Below, one piece after another: positions 43,438 to 53,423 of a stretch of 64,000 nucleotides of DNA. The stretch's first letter is position 1; each line of letters opens with the position of its first letter. Made by a program: the position numbers and the translations under genes. Source of the DNA: Pseudomonas syringae (lineage in GTDB: Bacteria; Pseudomonadota; Gammaproteobacteria; Pseudomonadales; Pseudomonadaceae). The notes below the pieces were generated by a model. That model worked only from the letters and a program-made list of their open reading frames with translations, searched no databases and was not told where the DNA came from. The stretch spans positions 4,598,501 through 4,662,500 of the forward strand of contig NZ_CP066265.1 in NCBI RefSeq assembly GCF_023278085.1, given 5' to 3'.

Positions 43438-43665
43438 GATTCATGTCCTGTCTGATCTGGCAGACGTGCATCGTAACGGGTTCGCGTGCTCATGCCACCT
43501 GCGGCGAAGACCTGCGCAGCAATGTTTCTACATCGACGCCTCTGGGCAATGCGCCATACACACGCCCGCCGGACGCTTTCCGACCGGCAATGAAGCCGTC
43601 ACCGAGCGCAGCACGCGGGGCACTGCATGTTGCCGAAGCCTTCCCGGATCGAGTTCAGCGCCCGC

Positions 43666-45660
43666 TCAGTGTCCCCACTGGGCTTTCAGTTCCGGGGTTC
43701 TGCGCACGGCACCCGGTATTGCCATCATGACCGGAAGACTGAGGGTAAAGCAGCTGCCTTTACCGGGTTCCGAGCGATGGCTCAGTTCGCCACCCTGCAA
43801 CTCGACCAGTTTGCGGCAGATCGCCAGACCAATGCCCAGCCCGCCATATTCGCGGGTCATGGAGCCGTCGACCTGAAAGAAGTGCTGATAGAGAATGGCT
43901 TCGTCGAGTTGCCCGAAACCAATACCGCTGTCCATCACTTCGATGCGCAGGTGCATGCGTTCCAGATCCTGCGGCTGGCCGCTGAATCGCACCTGCACCG
44001 CGCCTTTACGGGTGAACTTGATCGCGTTGTCCACCAGGCACTCGATGCACTGGTACAGCTTGCCGACGTCCCCGCGAACACTTGGCGGCAGTTTATCGTT
44101 CAGGTCCAGCGTCAGGGTCAGGCCTTTTGATTGCGCGGCAAGGCTGAAACGCTCACGCACCTTGTCGACCAGGTCTTCAAGCACAAACGCGTTGTACTCG
44201 GCAGACAGCACACCGGCTTGAAGTTCGGTCAGGGTCAGAATGCCGTTGATCATGGTCATCATGTCACGCGCCGAACTGGCCGCAGTCTGGTGATACATCT
44301 CCACTTCATCGTCCATGTCGAGCGTCTGCATGACCTCAAGCGAGCCGATGACGCCGATCATGGGAGTGCGCAACTCGTGGGTCAGCGTGGCGAGAAACTC
44401 GTCTTTCAATCGGTTACTGGTGGCCAGTTGCTTGTTCAGCCGTTCGAGGTCCTGACCCGCCGCCAGCAGCGTCTGCGCCTGTTGACGCCGGGCATGGTTG
44501 ATGCGATCTGCCAGCGCCATGGACAGGAACGCCATTTCCAGCACGGTGCCGATGTGAATGGCATACATGGTCAGAAAGGTATTGGGCAGATAGCCGAGCA
44601 ACATCAGCGTGAACACCACGCCGCTGACCAGGAACACCGACCAGGCGAGCACAAAGTAGCGACCGACACGTTCGCCTTTGACCACAGCGACGATGCCCGC
44701 CAGATAAATCGAAAGGGTCCCCAGCAGAATCAGATAGGTCGCGGCGCGCAGGGCCGGTCCATAGCCCAGAAACAAGGCGATACCCATCACCAGCACCGCG
44801 GCGCCGATAACGGCCTTCAGTAGCCGGTCAAGCCAGCGACTCAAACGGGCCGTCACCAGAAAACTGCGCGTGAACTGACAAGCGAACAGCATGGCCATTG
44901 CCATCAGGAACGGCGTTGCTGCATTGGCCCACCAAGGGCTGTCGGGCCACAGGTATTCGATCGCAACCCCGTTGATCGACATCTGATACAGCCCGAACGA
45001 GGCGACATACAACAGGTAATAAAGATAATCGGGCTCGCGGACGCTGATATAGATAAACAGGTTGTAGACCAGCATCCCCAGCAGCACGCCGTACATCAGG
45101 CCAAACACGTAAATCTTGGTCGGTTGCGCTTCAATATAGGCATGCGTGGACCAGAGGTTCAGCGGCGCCTGAACAGGGCCTTCACTGCTGACGCGCAAAT
45201 AGAACGTGCGCATCTGGCCCGGCGGCAGATCCAGTTGAAACAGGTAGTTGTTCTGGGCGAACTGACGGCTGGAAAACGGCAGCATGTCGCCTGTACGCCA
45301 GGCCGCTTTCAGGCTGCCGCTGGCATCCGGCCCATAGAAATCGATGCGATCCATCGGCGGATACGCCAATTCCAGCAGCCAGTCGTTGTGCATCCGGGCG
45401 CTGTCAGGACGATAAGTGAGTTCGACTTTCAGCCAGAAAGCAGAATGCGAATACCCGGCATTGAAAGTGCCTGTATTCAGGTCGCGAAATGCGCGTATTC
45501 CCGCCGCAGAGCTGACGCTCTCGATGGTCGCCTCACCGGTCGGGTCTTCGAACACCTGAACGGCACGCCCCAGAGGCAGAAACCGGGTGTTTTCATCAAA
45601 CTCGACCGCGTGCACCTGCAGCGGCAGCCAAAGAGCCAGAATGATCCACAGATAGCGCAT
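43666..45660 (-). CDS. ladS: LadS-type sensor histidine kinase lacking a receiver domain
   Basis: A 664-residue inner-membrane kinase. Order: signal segment (residues 1-18, WIILALWLPLQVHA), a periplasmic 7TMR-DISMED2 domain to about 180, seven membrane helices to about 390 (VFGLMYGVLLGMLVYNLFIY onward), HisKA with the phosphoacceptor in LTHELRTPMIGVIGS, and HATPase_c with ECLVDNAIKFT (N box) and GGLGIGLAICRKLVELQGG. The neighbourhood (amn on one side, thiD on the other) is that of ladS in P. aeruginosa. LadS there promotes the Gac/Rsm sessile switch and carries a C-terminal receiver. Here the frame stops about 20 residues after the ATPase domain. ATG 45660 was preferred over a start 10 codons upstream. 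Confidence 0.82.
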   Translation of the reverse strand: MRYLWIILALWLPLQVHAVEFDENTRFLPLGRAVQVFEDPTGEATIESVSSAAGIRAFRDLNTGTFNAGYSHSAFWLKVELTYRPDSARMHNDWLLELAYPPMDRIDFYGPDASGSLKAAWRTGDMLPFSSRQFAQNNYLFQLDLPPGQMRTFYLRVSSEGPVQAPLNLWSTHAYIEAQPTKIYVFGLMYGVLLGMLVYNLFIYISVREPDYLYYLLYVASFGLYQMSINGVAIEYLWPDSPWWANAATPFLMAMAMLFACQFTRSFLVTARLSRWLDRLLKAVIGAAVLVMGIALFLGYGPALRAATYLILLGTLSIYLAGIVAVVKGERVGRYFVLAWSVFLVSGVVFTLMLLGYLPNTFLTMYAIHIGTVLEMAFLSMALADRINHARRQQAQTLLAAGQDLERLNKQLATSNRLKDEFLATLTHELRTPMIGVIGSLEVMQTLDMDDEVEMYHQTAASSARDMMTMINGILTLTELQAGVLSAEYNAFVLEDLVDKVRERFSLAAQSKGLTLTLDLNDKLPPSVRGDVGKLYQCIECLVDNAIKFTRKGAVQVRFSGQPQDLERMHLRIEVMDSGIGFGQLDEAILYQHFFQVDGSMTREYGGLGIGLAICRKLVELQGGELSHRSEPGKGSCFTLSLPVMMAIPGAVRRTPELKAQWGH

Positions 45661-45840
45661 TGAAGCCCCAAGGTAGGTCGTCGTTTTCAATCCATCCGTT
45701 GATGACGACGTCCGCTGATTTCTATCCTTGAAACAGGCTGATGATTCAATACAGACCTTTTTACGTGAACAGGCAGGGATGAGTAAGAGAATAGTTACAA
45801 ACGCTCTACTTTTCGCCGTACTCGTGAAGCATAGCTGCTA

Positions 45841-45858
45841 ATAACGTAAAGACGTTAT
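45841..45858. promoter_or_regulatory. Perfect ATAACGT/ACGTTAT dyad in the ladS-thiD spacer
   Basis: ATAACGT, a 4-nt AAAG centre, ACGTTAT. It lies in the 366-bp AT-rich divergent spacer between ladS (minus) and thiD (plus), which must hold both promoters. It could be an operator or a minor hairpin. No TPP riboswitch (THI box) is recognisable here. Confidence 0.35.
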
Positions 45859-46026
45859 CGCCTTCAAAATCAAGGCAATAGCTCTATATCGGCCATCTCA
45901 AGGCAAACATGAGTATTTTCCCCGGTTCGTCCAGGTGTCGGGGAGACCATCGGGACACTGAGCAAGGCAATAAAAACCGGGGATCGGCACGCGCCTCGCG
46001 AAAGGTTAGTGATAAGCTCGCACACC

Positions 46027-46824
46027 ATGAATATCTATAGTTCCCGCCCCGTTGTCCTCTGTCTCTCCGGCCACGACCCAAGTGGCGGCGCCGGTCTGCA
46101 GGCGGATATAGAAGCCCTGCTCGCTCAGGGTTGCCACGCCGCTCCGGCGATCACCGCGCTCACCGTGCAGGACACCGTGAATGTCAGCGATTTCCGGGTG
46201 CTCGATCGCGAATGGGTGATGGCTCAGGCCAACGCCGTTCTCGACGACTCATGTGTCGCCGCCGTCAAGCTGGGCATGCTTGGCTCGCTGGAGATGGTCG
46301 ATACGGTGGTCGAACTGCTGCTGGCTCATCCGCATTTGCCGGTGGTCTGCGATCCGGTATTGCGCGCAGGCGGGGGCGGCGCGCTGGGCAAGGATGAAGT
46401 CGGTTACGCCATGCGCGAACGGCTGCTGCCGCTGTCGATCATCGCCACGCCCAACCTGCCGGAAGCACGCATTCTGGCGGAGTTGCCGGAGGGCACAGCG
46501 GATGAGTGCGCACACAAACTGCTGCCTTTCTGTGAACACCTGCTGATCACCGGCGGGCATGGCGACGAACAGCAGATCCATAATCGCCTGTATATGCGCA
46601 ACGGTCAGACACACACCTTTGTCTGCGAGCGTTTGCCGGGCAGCTATCACGGCTCCGGTTGCACACTGGCCAGCGCCCTGGCCGGGCGTCTTGCGCAAGG
46701 CGAAGCACTGGTCAGCGCGGTCAAATCGGCGCTGGATTACACCTGGCGGACACTACGTGATGCCGAACAGCTGGGCAAAGGGCAATTCGTGCCCCGTCGC
46801 CTGCCACTGGACTTTTGTTCGTAA
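46027..46824 (+). CDS. thiD: Hydroxymethylpyrimidine/phosphomethylpyrimidine kinase
   Basis: A 265-residue ribokinase-fold enzyme of thiamine synthesis that phosphorylates HMP and HMP-P. Seen: [21 protein letters not shown] near the N-terminus, [41 protein letters not shown] and the C-terminal [12 protein letters not shown] with the catalytic region. Followed 24 bp later by thiE, with which it forms an operon. Start at 46027 or 46009; neither has a strong ribosome site. Confidence 0.93.
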   Translation: MNIYSSRPVVLCLSGHDPSGGAGLQADIEALLAQGCHAAPAITALTVQDTVNVSDFRVLDREWVMAQANAVLDDSCVAAVKLGMLGSLEMVDTVVELLLAHPHLPVVCDPVLRAGGGGALGKDEVGYAMRERLLPLSIIATPNLPEARILAELPEGTADECAHKLLPFCEHLLITGGHGDEQQIHNRLYMRNGQTHTFVCERLPGSYHGSGCTLASALAGRLAQGEALVSAVKSALDYTWRTLRDAEQLGKGQFVPRRLPLDFCS

Positions 46825-46847
46825 CACGCTGCCATGAGGCTAGATTC

Positions 46848-47465
46848 ATGAAACTACGTGGCCTGTATGCCATTACCGACAGCCAGTTGCTGAGCGGAAA
46901 ATTTCTTGCCTACGTTGAAGCGGCTCTGGATGGCGGCGTAACCCTGCTGCAATATCGCGACAAGACGGGTGATGATTCCCGTCGCCTGCGTGAGGCCACT
47001 GAGCTGCTCAAGTTGTGCGACCGCTACAAGACGCGCCTGATCATCAACGACGACGCCGAACTGGCGGCGCGGCTGGGCGTCGGCGTGCATTTGGGCCAGA
47101 CCGACGGCTCGTTGCCGGATGCTCGCGCGCTTCTCGGACACAAGGCAATAGTCGGGGCTACCTGCCACGGCAAGCTGGAGCTGGCGGAGCGCGCCAAGGC
47201 CGATGGGGCAACGTATGTGGCGTTCGGCAGGTTCTTCAACTCGCAGACCAAACCCGGCGCACCGGCCGTGCCGCTGGACCTGATCGCTCAGGTGCGCGCC
47301 AAGGTTCACCTGCCCATCGCGGTGATCGGCGGCATCACCCTGGAAAACGCCCCGCAACTGGTCGAGCACGGTGCCGACCTGCTGGCCGTGGTGCACGGCC
47401 TGTTCGGCGCTGAAACCCCCCAGGAAGTGACGCGTCGGGCGAAAGCCTTCATGGCGTTGCTGTAG
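46848..47465 (+). CDS. thiE: Thiamine phosphate synthase
   Basis: A 205-residue TIM-barrel enzyme that joins HMP-PP and thiazole phosphate to form thiamine phosphate. Seen: [22 protein letters not shown] (pyrophosphate-binding Arg/Lys), [41 protein letters not shown] and [25 protein letters not shown]. All expected substrate-binding segments are present. Second gene after thiD; the hemL gene follows after a repeat. Confidence 0.95.
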   Translation: MKLRGLYAITDSQLLSGKFLAYVEAALDGGVTLLQYRDKTGDDSRRLREATELLKLCDRYKTRLIINDDAELAARLGVGVHLGQTDGSLPDARALLGHKAIVGATCHGKLELAERAKADGATYVAFGRFFNSQTKPGAPAVPLDLIAQVRAKVHLPIAVIGGITLENAPQLVEHGADLLAVVHGLFGAETPQEVTRRAKAFMALL

Positions 47466-47507
47466 AGCTCATCCACAACTCCAACCGACGCAGGGCGCGC
47501 ATACTCA

Positions 47508-47570
47508 ACGGCGGACGCAGAGCGTCCAGCACGGCATGCCCACGCGGAGCATGGGCACGAGAGGTGCTCG
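47508..47570. repeat. Single right-arm palindromic repeat between thiE and hemL
   Basis: GGACGCAGAGCGTCC and CCCACGCGGAGCATGGG form the right arm of the genome-wide repeat, with no partner left arm. It separates the thiamine genes from hemL. A TTATAGT at about 47615 downstream could be a -10 for hemL. Confidence 0.7.
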
Positions 47571-47740
47571 CTCAGACTATGGGCGCGAGGGTCATATGTG
47601 TGCGCTGCTTTTGTTATAGTGCGCACTCCTGCGCCTTCTCTGGCTCATGCCACTCAATAAAGCAGCCTGCCCTGAAGCTGCCCGCCTCGGCTGACCCCAG
47701 CGTAGACACGAATTCCCCGTTTCAAAGCAGAGACCCGATC

Positions 47741-49024
47741 ATGTCCCGTTCCGAAACACTGTTCGCCAATGCCCAAAAACACATTCCCGGTGGCGTCAAT
47801 TCGCCGGTTCGCGCTTTCAAGAGTGTGGGCGGCACGCCGCTGTTCTTCAAGCACGCTGCCGGCGCTTACGTGACTGACGAAGATAACAAGCGTTACGTCG
47901 ATTACGTCGGTTCCTGGGGCCCGATGATCCTCGGCCACAGTCACCCGGACGTCCTCGACGCCGTGCGCAGCCAGCTGGAACACGGTTTGTCATACGGCGC
48001 GCCGACGGCGATGGAAACCGAAATGGCCGACCTGGTCTGCGAGCTGGTGCCGTCCATGGAAATGGTGCGCATGGTCAGCTCGGGTACCGAAGCGACCATG
48101 AGCGCGATCCGTCTGGCCCGTGGTTTCACCGGCCGCGACAGCATCATCAAGTTCGAAGGTTGCTACCACGGTCACTCCGACAGCCTGCTGGTCAAGGCAG
48201 GGTCCGGCGCGCTGACTCTGGGCGTGCCAAGCTCGCCGGGTGTACCGGCTGCATTCGCGAAGCACACCCTGACCGTGCCCTTCAACGACCTGAACGCCGT
48301 GCGTGACCTGCTGGCCGAAGTGGGTCAGGAAGTGGCCTGCATCATCGTCGAACCCGTCGCCGGCAACATGAACTGCGTGCCGCCTGCGCCGGGTTACCTG
48401 CAAGGGCTGCGCGCGCTGTGTGACGAGCATGGCGTGGTGCTGATTTTCGACGAAGTGATGACCGGTTTCCGCGTGGCCCTTGGCGGCGCGCAGGCTTATT
48501 ACGACGTGAAGCCCGACCTGAGCACGTTCGGCAAGATCATCGGCGGCGGCATGCCGGTCGGCTGCTTTGGTGGCAAACGCGAAATCATGTCGCACATCGC
48601 CCCGCTCGGCCCGGTCTATCAGGCCGGCACCTTGTCCGGTAATCCGCTGGCCATGGCCGCAGGTCTGACCACCCTGCGCCTGATCAGCCGTCCCGGCTTC
48701 CACGATGAACTCAGCGACTACACCCGTCGCTTGCTCGAAGGCCTGCAACAGCGCGCCGACGCTGCCGGCATTGCGTTCGTGACAACTCAGGCAGGCGGCA
48801 TGTTCGGCCTGTACTTCAGCGAAGCGCGCGAAATCGTCACCTTCGAAGATGTGATGACCAGCGATGCAGAGCGCTTCAAGCGTTTCTTCCACCTGATGCT
48901 GGACGGCGGCGTGTACTTGGCGCCAAGCGCATTCGAAGCCGGTTTCACGTCCATTGCCCATGGCGATGCCGAATTGAAACTCACGCTGGATGCTGCCGAA
49001 AAGGCTTTTGCCGCTCTGAAATAA
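47741..49024 (+). CDS. hemL: Glutamate-1-semialdehyde 2,1-aminomutase
   Basis: A 427-residue PLP enzyme that converts glutamate-1-semialdehyde to 5-aminolevulinate, the first committed tetrapyrrole precursor. Seen: [41 protein letters not shown], the [19 protein letters not shown] region, and the Schiff-base lysine in [19 protein letters not shown]. Length is exactly typical. The ATG at 47741 gives the family N-terminus [12 protein letters not shown]. Confidence 0.97.
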   Translation: MSRSETLFANAQKHIPGGVNSPVRAFKSVGGTPLFFKHAAGAYVTDEDNKRYVDYVGSWGPMILGHSHPDVLDAVRSQLEHGLSYGAPTAMETEMADLVCELVPSMEMVRMVSSGTEATMSAIRLARGFTGRDSIIKFEGCYHGHSDSLLVKAGSGALTLGVPSSPGVPAAFAKHTLTVPFNDLNAVRDLLAEVGQEVACIIVEPVAGNMNCVPPAPGYLQGLRALCDEHGVVLIFDEVMTGFRVALGGAQAYYDVKPDLSTFGKIIGGGMPVGCFGGKREIMSHIAPLGPVYQAGTLSGNPLAMAAGLTTLRLISRPGFHDELSDYTRRLLEGLQQRADAAGIAFVTTQAGGMFGLYFSEAREIVTFEDVMTSDAERFKRFFHLMLDGGVYLAPSAFEAGFTSIAHGDAELKLTLDAAEKAFAALK

Positions 49025-49036
49025 GCCCTTCAGACT

Positions 49037-49071
49037 CACTTGCGCAGGGTGTCATTGAACCGGCGCAAGTG
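49037..49071 (+). terminator. Hairpin after hemL
   Basis: CACTTGCGC and GCGCAAGTG form a perfect 9-bp stem with a 17-nt loop 13 bp after the hemL stop. No T-run follows, so it may be an mRNA-end stabiliser or a factor-dependent stop rather than a classical terminator. Confidence 0.4.
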
Positions 49072-49226
49072 ATGTCCGAACATGAAACAGCGCGATAACC
49101 CCGTATTTTGCTTCTACAATGCACTGCGATAACTGCAAACGCAGGGCCGTTGGAAGTTCTGTTTCAGGTCACAACCCTGCAAACAAGGTTATTTCATCGC
49201 CGCGCAGCAGAAAATCCGTAAAGACT

Positions 49227-49256
49227 TTGTAAGGTTGGCTCTGCTTATTTCATAAT
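49227..49256 (+). promoter_or_regulatory. Sigma-70-like promoter upstream of the Sel1-repeat gene
   Basis: TTGTAA (49227-49232), 18-bp spacer, CATAAT (49251-49256). It is 65 bp upstream of the start codon. A CGGGCATGCCCG palindrome lies at 49280-49291 in the leader. Confidence 0.5.
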
Positions 49257-49320
49257 GCGCAGCCAGCACGTTTAGCTGGTCGGGCATGCCCGCACCTTTT
49301 TCAGAGGTAAGTCGACTCCC

Positions 49321-49869
49321 ATGAACCGCACCGGCCGCACCCTTGTATTGGGCTGCCTGTTGCTTGTCTATCCCCTGCTGGCGACTGCCGGCGGCAACTC
49401 GTTGCTAGTCCCAGCGATGGGTCGTTGCACCCTGAATACTCAGCCAGAGAACCTGCCCGCTGCGCTCGCCGCGTGTCAGCAGGCCGCTCAGGGCGGGGAT
49501 GCGCAGGCGCAATACGAGTTGGGTGAGTTCTATTACGAGGGCAAGAATGCACCTCGCGATTTGCCGCAGGCGCTGAACTACTTCGAGCAGGCTTCATTGC
49601 AGGGCCATGCCCAGGCGCAATATCAACTGGGCTTGATGTTCAGCCGTGGCGAGGGCGTGCAGGCCAATAACATTCAGGCGTATATCGTCCTGAAGATGGC
49701 CGCCGTCAATGGTTCGGAAGACGCACTGGACGCTGCCGACGAAGTCGCGGCGAAGATGAAGCGCGATGAGCTGGAAGTTGCCACTCAGGTGCTGGGCCAG
49801 ATTTTCCGCAAATACCTGCTTGAACTGCAAACCGCCGAAGGGCGCAGTCCGTTCTCCCCATTGCCCTGA
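49321..49869 (+). CDS. Exported Sel1-like (SLR) repeat protein
   Basis: A 182-residue protein. Residues 1-22 are a signal peptide (LVLGCLLLVYPLLATAGG). At least two Sel1-like tetratricopeptide units follow: GDAQAQYELGEFYYEGKNAP and GHAQAQYQLGLMFSRGEGVQ, each with the AQxxLGxxYxxGxGV pattern. Such periplasmic proteins act as protein-interaction scaffolds. It sits at the same position (between hemL and miaB) in other Pseudomonas. Partner unknown. Confidence 0.87.
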   Translation: MNRTGRTLVLGCLLLVYPLLATAGGNSLLVPAMGRCTLNTQPENLPAALAACQQAAQGGDAQAQYELGEFYYEGKNAPRDLPQALNYFEQASLQGHAQAQYQLGLMFSRGEGVQANNIQAYIVLKMAAVNGSEDALDAADEVAAKMKRDELEVATQVLGQIFRKYLLELQTAEGRSPFSPLP

Positions 49870-49889
49870 TCCGGTTTCGCTCAGGGCAA
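49861..49889. terminator. Hairpin between convergent Sel1-repeat and DUF1820 genes
   Basis: TTGCCCTGA and TCAGGGCAA form a perfect 9-bp stem with an 11-nt loop. It overlaps the last codons of the Sel1 gene, and its position suits bidirectional termination, but the T-tracts are poor. Confidence 0.45.
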
Positions 49890-49911
49890 TCGCTGGTCAC
49901 TCCCCCAACAC

Positions 49912-50238
49912 CTATTTTTCCGGCATCGGCATGGGAAACGGCATCACATTGCTGGTGCCGCGCGCTTCGCTGATCTTTGGTGTGCCCATGCGCTCGACTT
50001 CATCGATACGCACAATCGAATGCATCGGCACGAAACTGCGCACCACACCTTCGAACTGAGCCTTGAGCTTCTCTTCGCTCGGGTCTACCACAACAGTCGT
50101 GCGCTCGCCGAAGACGAACTCTTCCACTTCCAGAAAGCCCCACAGATCGCTTTGATAGATCTGCTTGGCGTACATTTCGAACACCTGTCCCTGGTTGAGG
50201 AAAATCACCTTGTAGATTGGAGCTTCGCGTTTGGTCAT
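49912..50238 (-). CDS. DUF1820-family protein
   Basis: A 108-residue protein with the family core PIYKVIFLNQGQVFEMYAK, GFLEVEEFVFGERTTVVVDP and SFVPMHSIVRIDEVERMGT. The tail is rich in Met and Pro. No known activity; conserved next to miaB in pseudomonads. Divergent from miaB with a 139-bp spacer. Confidence 0.9.
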   Translation of the reverse strand: MTKREAPIYKVIFLNQGQVFEMYAKQIYQSDLWGFLEVEEFVFGERTTVVVDPSEEKLKAQFEGVVRSFVPMHSIVRIDEVERMGTPKISEARGTSNVMPFPMPMPEK

Positions 50239-50377
50239 AACGGGCGGGTAACGATCAGAGATGAAAAAGGGGCGCGGACTATAGCATGCCCACCCGCATC
50301 GTCGGACAGCGAACGCTAGGAACCCGAGCCCTTCGTCCCTATAATGCGCGGTTCACTGAATCGGTTGATGATCACGC

Positions 50378-51706
50378 ATGGCCAAGAAGCTTTACATTGA
50401 AACCCACGGTTGCCAGATGAACGAGTACGACAGCTCGCGCATGGTCGATCTGCTGGGCGAACATCAGGCTCTGGAGGTCACCGCTCGCGCGGAAGACGCC
50501 GACGTGATCCTGCTCAATACCTGTTCGATTCGCGAGCGCGCCCAGGACCGGGTGTATTCGCAGCTCGGCCGCTGGCGTGAGCTGAAACTGGCCAACCCCG
50601 AGATGGTGATTGCCGTTGGCGGTTGTGTGGCCAGCCAGGAAGGCGCGGCCATCCGCGACCGCGCACCCTATGTGGACGTGGTCTTCGGCCCGCAGACTCT
50701 GCACCGCCTGCCGGAAATGATCGACGCAGCACGCACCACCCGCCTACCGCAGGTCGACGTCTCGTTCCCGGAAATCGAAAAATTCGACCATTTGCCCGAG
50801 CCTCGCGTCGATGGCCCGAGCGCTTACGTGTCGGTCATGGAAGGTTGCAGCAAGTACTGCACGTTCTGCGTGGTGCCTTACACGCGCGGCGAGGAAGTCA
50901 GCCGCCCGTTCGATGACGTGCTGAGCGAAGTCATGCACCTGGCCGAGCACGGCGTGCGCGAAGTCACGCTGCTGGGGCAGAACGTCAACGGTTATCGCGG
51001 CACCACCCACGACGGGCGGCTCGCCGACCTGGCAGACCTGATCCGGGCCGTCGCTGCAATCGACGGCATCGACCGTATTCGTTACACCACCTCGCACCCG
51101 CTCGAATTTTCCGACAGCCTGATTCAGGCTCATGCGGAAGTGCCGGAACTGGTCAAACACCTGCACTTGCCGGTGCAGTCGGGCTCGGACCGCATTCTGG
51201 CGGCAATGAAGCGCAACCACACCACGCTGGAATACAAGTCCAGGCTGCGCAAGCTGCGGGCAGCCGTCCCGGGGATCAGCATCAGTTCCGACTTCATCGT
51301 CGGCTTCCCCGGCGAGACCGAAAAAGATTTCGACAACACCATGAAGCTGATCGAGGACGTGGGCTTCGACTTCTCGTTCTCGTTCGTCTACAGCCCGCGC
51401 CCCGGCACACCGGCCGCCGATCTGAAAGACGACACGCCGGAAGCCCTGAAAAAAGAGCGCCTGGCCGCCCTGCAACATCGCCTCAACCAGCAGGGTTTCG
51501 AGATCAGCCGACAGATGGTCGGCAGCATCCAGCGTATCCTGGTCACCGATTACTCGAAAAAAGACCCCGGAGAACTGCAAGGCCGCACCGAAAACAACCG
51601 GATCGTCAATTTCCGCTGCGACAATCCCAGGCTGATCGGGCAATTTGCCGATGTGCACATCGATGACGCGCAGCCACACTCGTTGCGCGGCTCGCTGCTA
51701 CAGTAA
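50378..51706 (+). CDS. miaB: tRNA-2-methylthio-N6-dimethylallyladenosine synthase
   Basis: A 442-residue radical-SAM methylthiotransferase that adds the 2-methylthio group to i6A37 of tRNAs reading UNN codons. Order: the N-terminal UPF0004 domain with cluster cysteines ([32 protein letters not shown]), radical-[18 protein letters not shown] (CxxxCxxC) near residues 157-165, [10 protein letters not shown], and the TRAM domain at the C-terminus. A -10 TATAAT lies at 50340-50345. First gene of a miaB-phoH-ybeY-corC-lnt series. Confidence 0.97.
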   Translation: MAKKLYIETHGCQMNEYDSSRMVDLLGEHQALEVTARAEDADVILLNTCSIRERAQDRVYSQLGRWRELKLANPEMVIAVGGCVASQEGAAIRDRAPYVDVVFGPQTLHRLPEMIDAARTTRLPQVDVSFPEIEKFDHLPEPRVDGPSAYVSVMEGCSKYCTFCVVPYTRGEEVSRPFDDVLSEVMHLAEHGVREVTLLGQNVNGYRGTTHDGRLADLADLIRAVAAIDGIDRIRYTTSHPLEFSDSLIQAHAEVPELVKHLHLPVQSGSDRILAAMKRNHTTLEYKSRLRKLRAAVPGISISSDFIVGFPGETEKDFDNTMKLIEDVGFDFSFSFVYSPRPGTPAADLKDDTPEALKKERLAALQHRLNQQGFEISRQMVGSIQRILVTDYSKKDPGELQGRTENNRIVNFRCDNPRLIGQFADVHIDDAQPHSLRGSLLQ

Positions 51707-51902
51707 ATCTTGCGCCGCTAAAGCAGGCCTCGCGTCCCGCGTAGAAACGAAGATCCGAATGAATTCGATTCTGCGCGGTCCCTACCCTTGAGCACGGTGA
51801 AACCTCCAGCGCGGCCTTTAACAAGGCAAAGCTTTCGCACAACCACCGCTAGAGGTATTCTTCAATACATCTCAATTGCCGCCGGACGGCCATTAAAAGA
51901 CC

Positions 51903-52925
51903 TTGAACGCCCCCATAGAACCTCATCGTTTCACCCTCGAACCTTTCGAGGCCCATCGTTTCGCCAATCTGTGCGGGCAACTCGACGAGCACTTGCGCCT
52001 GATCGAACAACGCCTGGACATCGAGATCCGCAATCGCGGCAATCAATTCGAGCTTATTGGTGCGACCACTCAAACCCAATCCGCCGAAAATCTTCTGCGC
52101 CGCCTGTACCGGGAAACCAAAGGTACCGAGCTGACGCCGGACATGGTGCACCTGTTCCTTCAGGAATCGGGCGTTGACGGCCTGGACAATCACCCTGCCG
52201 CCGAAGCGGGCGTCTCGCTGCGCACCAAAAAGGGCATGATTCGTCCGCGCGGCCTGAATCAGCAGCGTTACGTCAAGGAAGTCCTCAGCAACGATATCAA
52301 CTTCGGTATCGGCCCTGCGGGCACCGGCAAGACCTACCTGGCCGTGGCCTGTGCAGTCGATGCGCTGGAGCGCGAGCAGATACGCCGCATCCTGCTGGTG
52401 CGCCCGGCCGTCGAGGCTGGCGAGAAGCTCGGCTTCCTGCCCGGTGACCTGGCGCAGAAGATCGACCCGTACCTGCGCCCGCTGTATGACGCACTGTACG
52501 AGATGCTCGGCTTCGAGTACGTCGCCAAGCTGATCGAGAAACAAGTCATTGAAGTTGCACCGCTGGCCTACATGCGCGGACGCACCCTTAATAACAGCTT
52601 CATCATTCTCGACGAAAGTCAGAACACTACCGTCGAGCAGATGAAGATGTTCCTGACCCGTATTGGCTTTGGCTCCACCGCCGTGATCACTGGCGATATC
52701 ACCCAGGTCGACTTGCCCAAGGGCACCCGGTCGGGCCTGACGCATGTCATCGATGTGCTCAAGGACGTGCCTGGCATCAGTTTCACGCATTTCAAACCGA
52801 AGGATGTGGTTCGCCACCCGCTGGTGCAGCGCATCGTTGAAGCCTATGAGCGCTTCGATGACCAGCTCAGCGATGGCCCGTCGGGCAACAACGGTTACTC
52901 ACGGGACAAGAATCGCAATGCTTGA
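51903..52925 (+). CDS. PhoH-family ATPase (PhoL/YbeZ)
   Basis: A 340-residue cytoplasmic P-loop ATPase. Walker [19 protein letters not shown] near residues 138-155, Walker [20 protein letters not shown] near 235, and the N-terminal KH-like region. PhoL/YbeZ partners the endoribonuclease YbeY, whose gene overlaps its 3' end by 8 bp. TTG start. Likely acts in rRNA or RNA metabolism. Confidence 0.92.
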   Translation: MNAPIEPHRFTLEPFEAHRFANLCGQLDEHLRLIEQRLDIEIRNRGNQFELIGATTQTQSAENLLRRLYRETKGTELTPDMVHLFLQESGVDGLDNHPAAEAGVSLRTKKGMIRPRGLNQQRYVKEVLSNDINFGIGPAGTGKTYLAVACAVDALEREQIRRILLVRPAVEAGEKLGFLPGDLAQKIDPYLRPLYDALYEMLGFEYVAKLIEKQVIEVAPLAYMRGRTLNNSFIILDESQNTTVEQMKMFLTRIGFGSTAVITGDITQVDLPKGTRSGLTHVIDVLKDVPGISFTHFKPKDVVRHPLVQRIVEAYERFDDQLSDGPSGNNGYSRDKNRNA

Positions 52926-53418
52926 GCTGGACTTGCAGGTTGCGAGCGAAACGCCCGCCCCTGGTGAAGAGCAATTTCGCCTGTGGTGTGAAATGGGCCT
53001 GCGCCAGCGCAGTGCCGATTCCGAGCTGACTATCCGGCTGGTTGACGAAACCGAAGGCCGTGAGCTTAATCACACCTGGCGACACAAGAATTACGCCACA
53101 AATGTGCTTTCATTCCCGGCGGATGTTCCAGACGACATGCTGGACATCCCGTTGCTGGGCGATCTGGTCATCTGCGTCCCGGTAGTCAACCGTGAAGCTG
53201 CTGAACAGGGCAAATCCGTCGACGCGCACTGGGCGCACATGGTCATTCATGGCTGCCTTCATCTGTTGGGTTTCGACCACATCGATGATGAAGAAGCCGA
53301 AGAAATGGAAGCGCTGGAACGAACGTTGCTTGAAGAGCTGGGTTACCCCGATCCTTACGCCGACGACGAAAGTGCCGACCATCCACATTCAGACACACCC
53401 AGCAAGGACCACGAGTAA
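52918..53418 (+). CDS. ybeY: Endoribonuclease YbeY (16S rRNA maturation)
   Basis: A 166-residue zinc endoribonuclease for 16S rRNA 3'-end maturation and ribosome quality control. The metal site [20 protein letters not shown] (HxxxHxxxxxH) is near residues 109-128, and TRVLSFP-like [12 protein letters not shown] near residue 60 is present. The acidic, His/Asp-rich tail is a common Pseudomonas addition. The ATG lies inside the end of the phoH gene, implying coupling. Confidence 0.95.
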   Translation: MLELDLQVASETPAPGEEQFRLWCEMGLRQRSADSELTIRLVDETEGRELNHTWRHKNYATNVLSFPADVPDDMLDIPLLGDLVICVPVVNREAAEQGKSVDAHWAHMVIHGCLHLLGFDHIDDEEAEEMEALERTLLEELGYPDPYADDESADHPHSDTPSKDHE

Positions 53419-53423
53419 GGGCT

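Noticed and set aside
43490..43640. A minus-strand frame downstream of ladS (ending in RGVDVETLLRR), considered as a receiver-domain remnant or separate gene
   Set aside because: There is no start codon, the open stretch is under 50 codons, and it lacks recognisable receiver motifs.
45661..46026. A TPP riboswitch upstream of thiD
   Set aside because: The conserved CUGAGA and ACCUGA-type boxes are absent.
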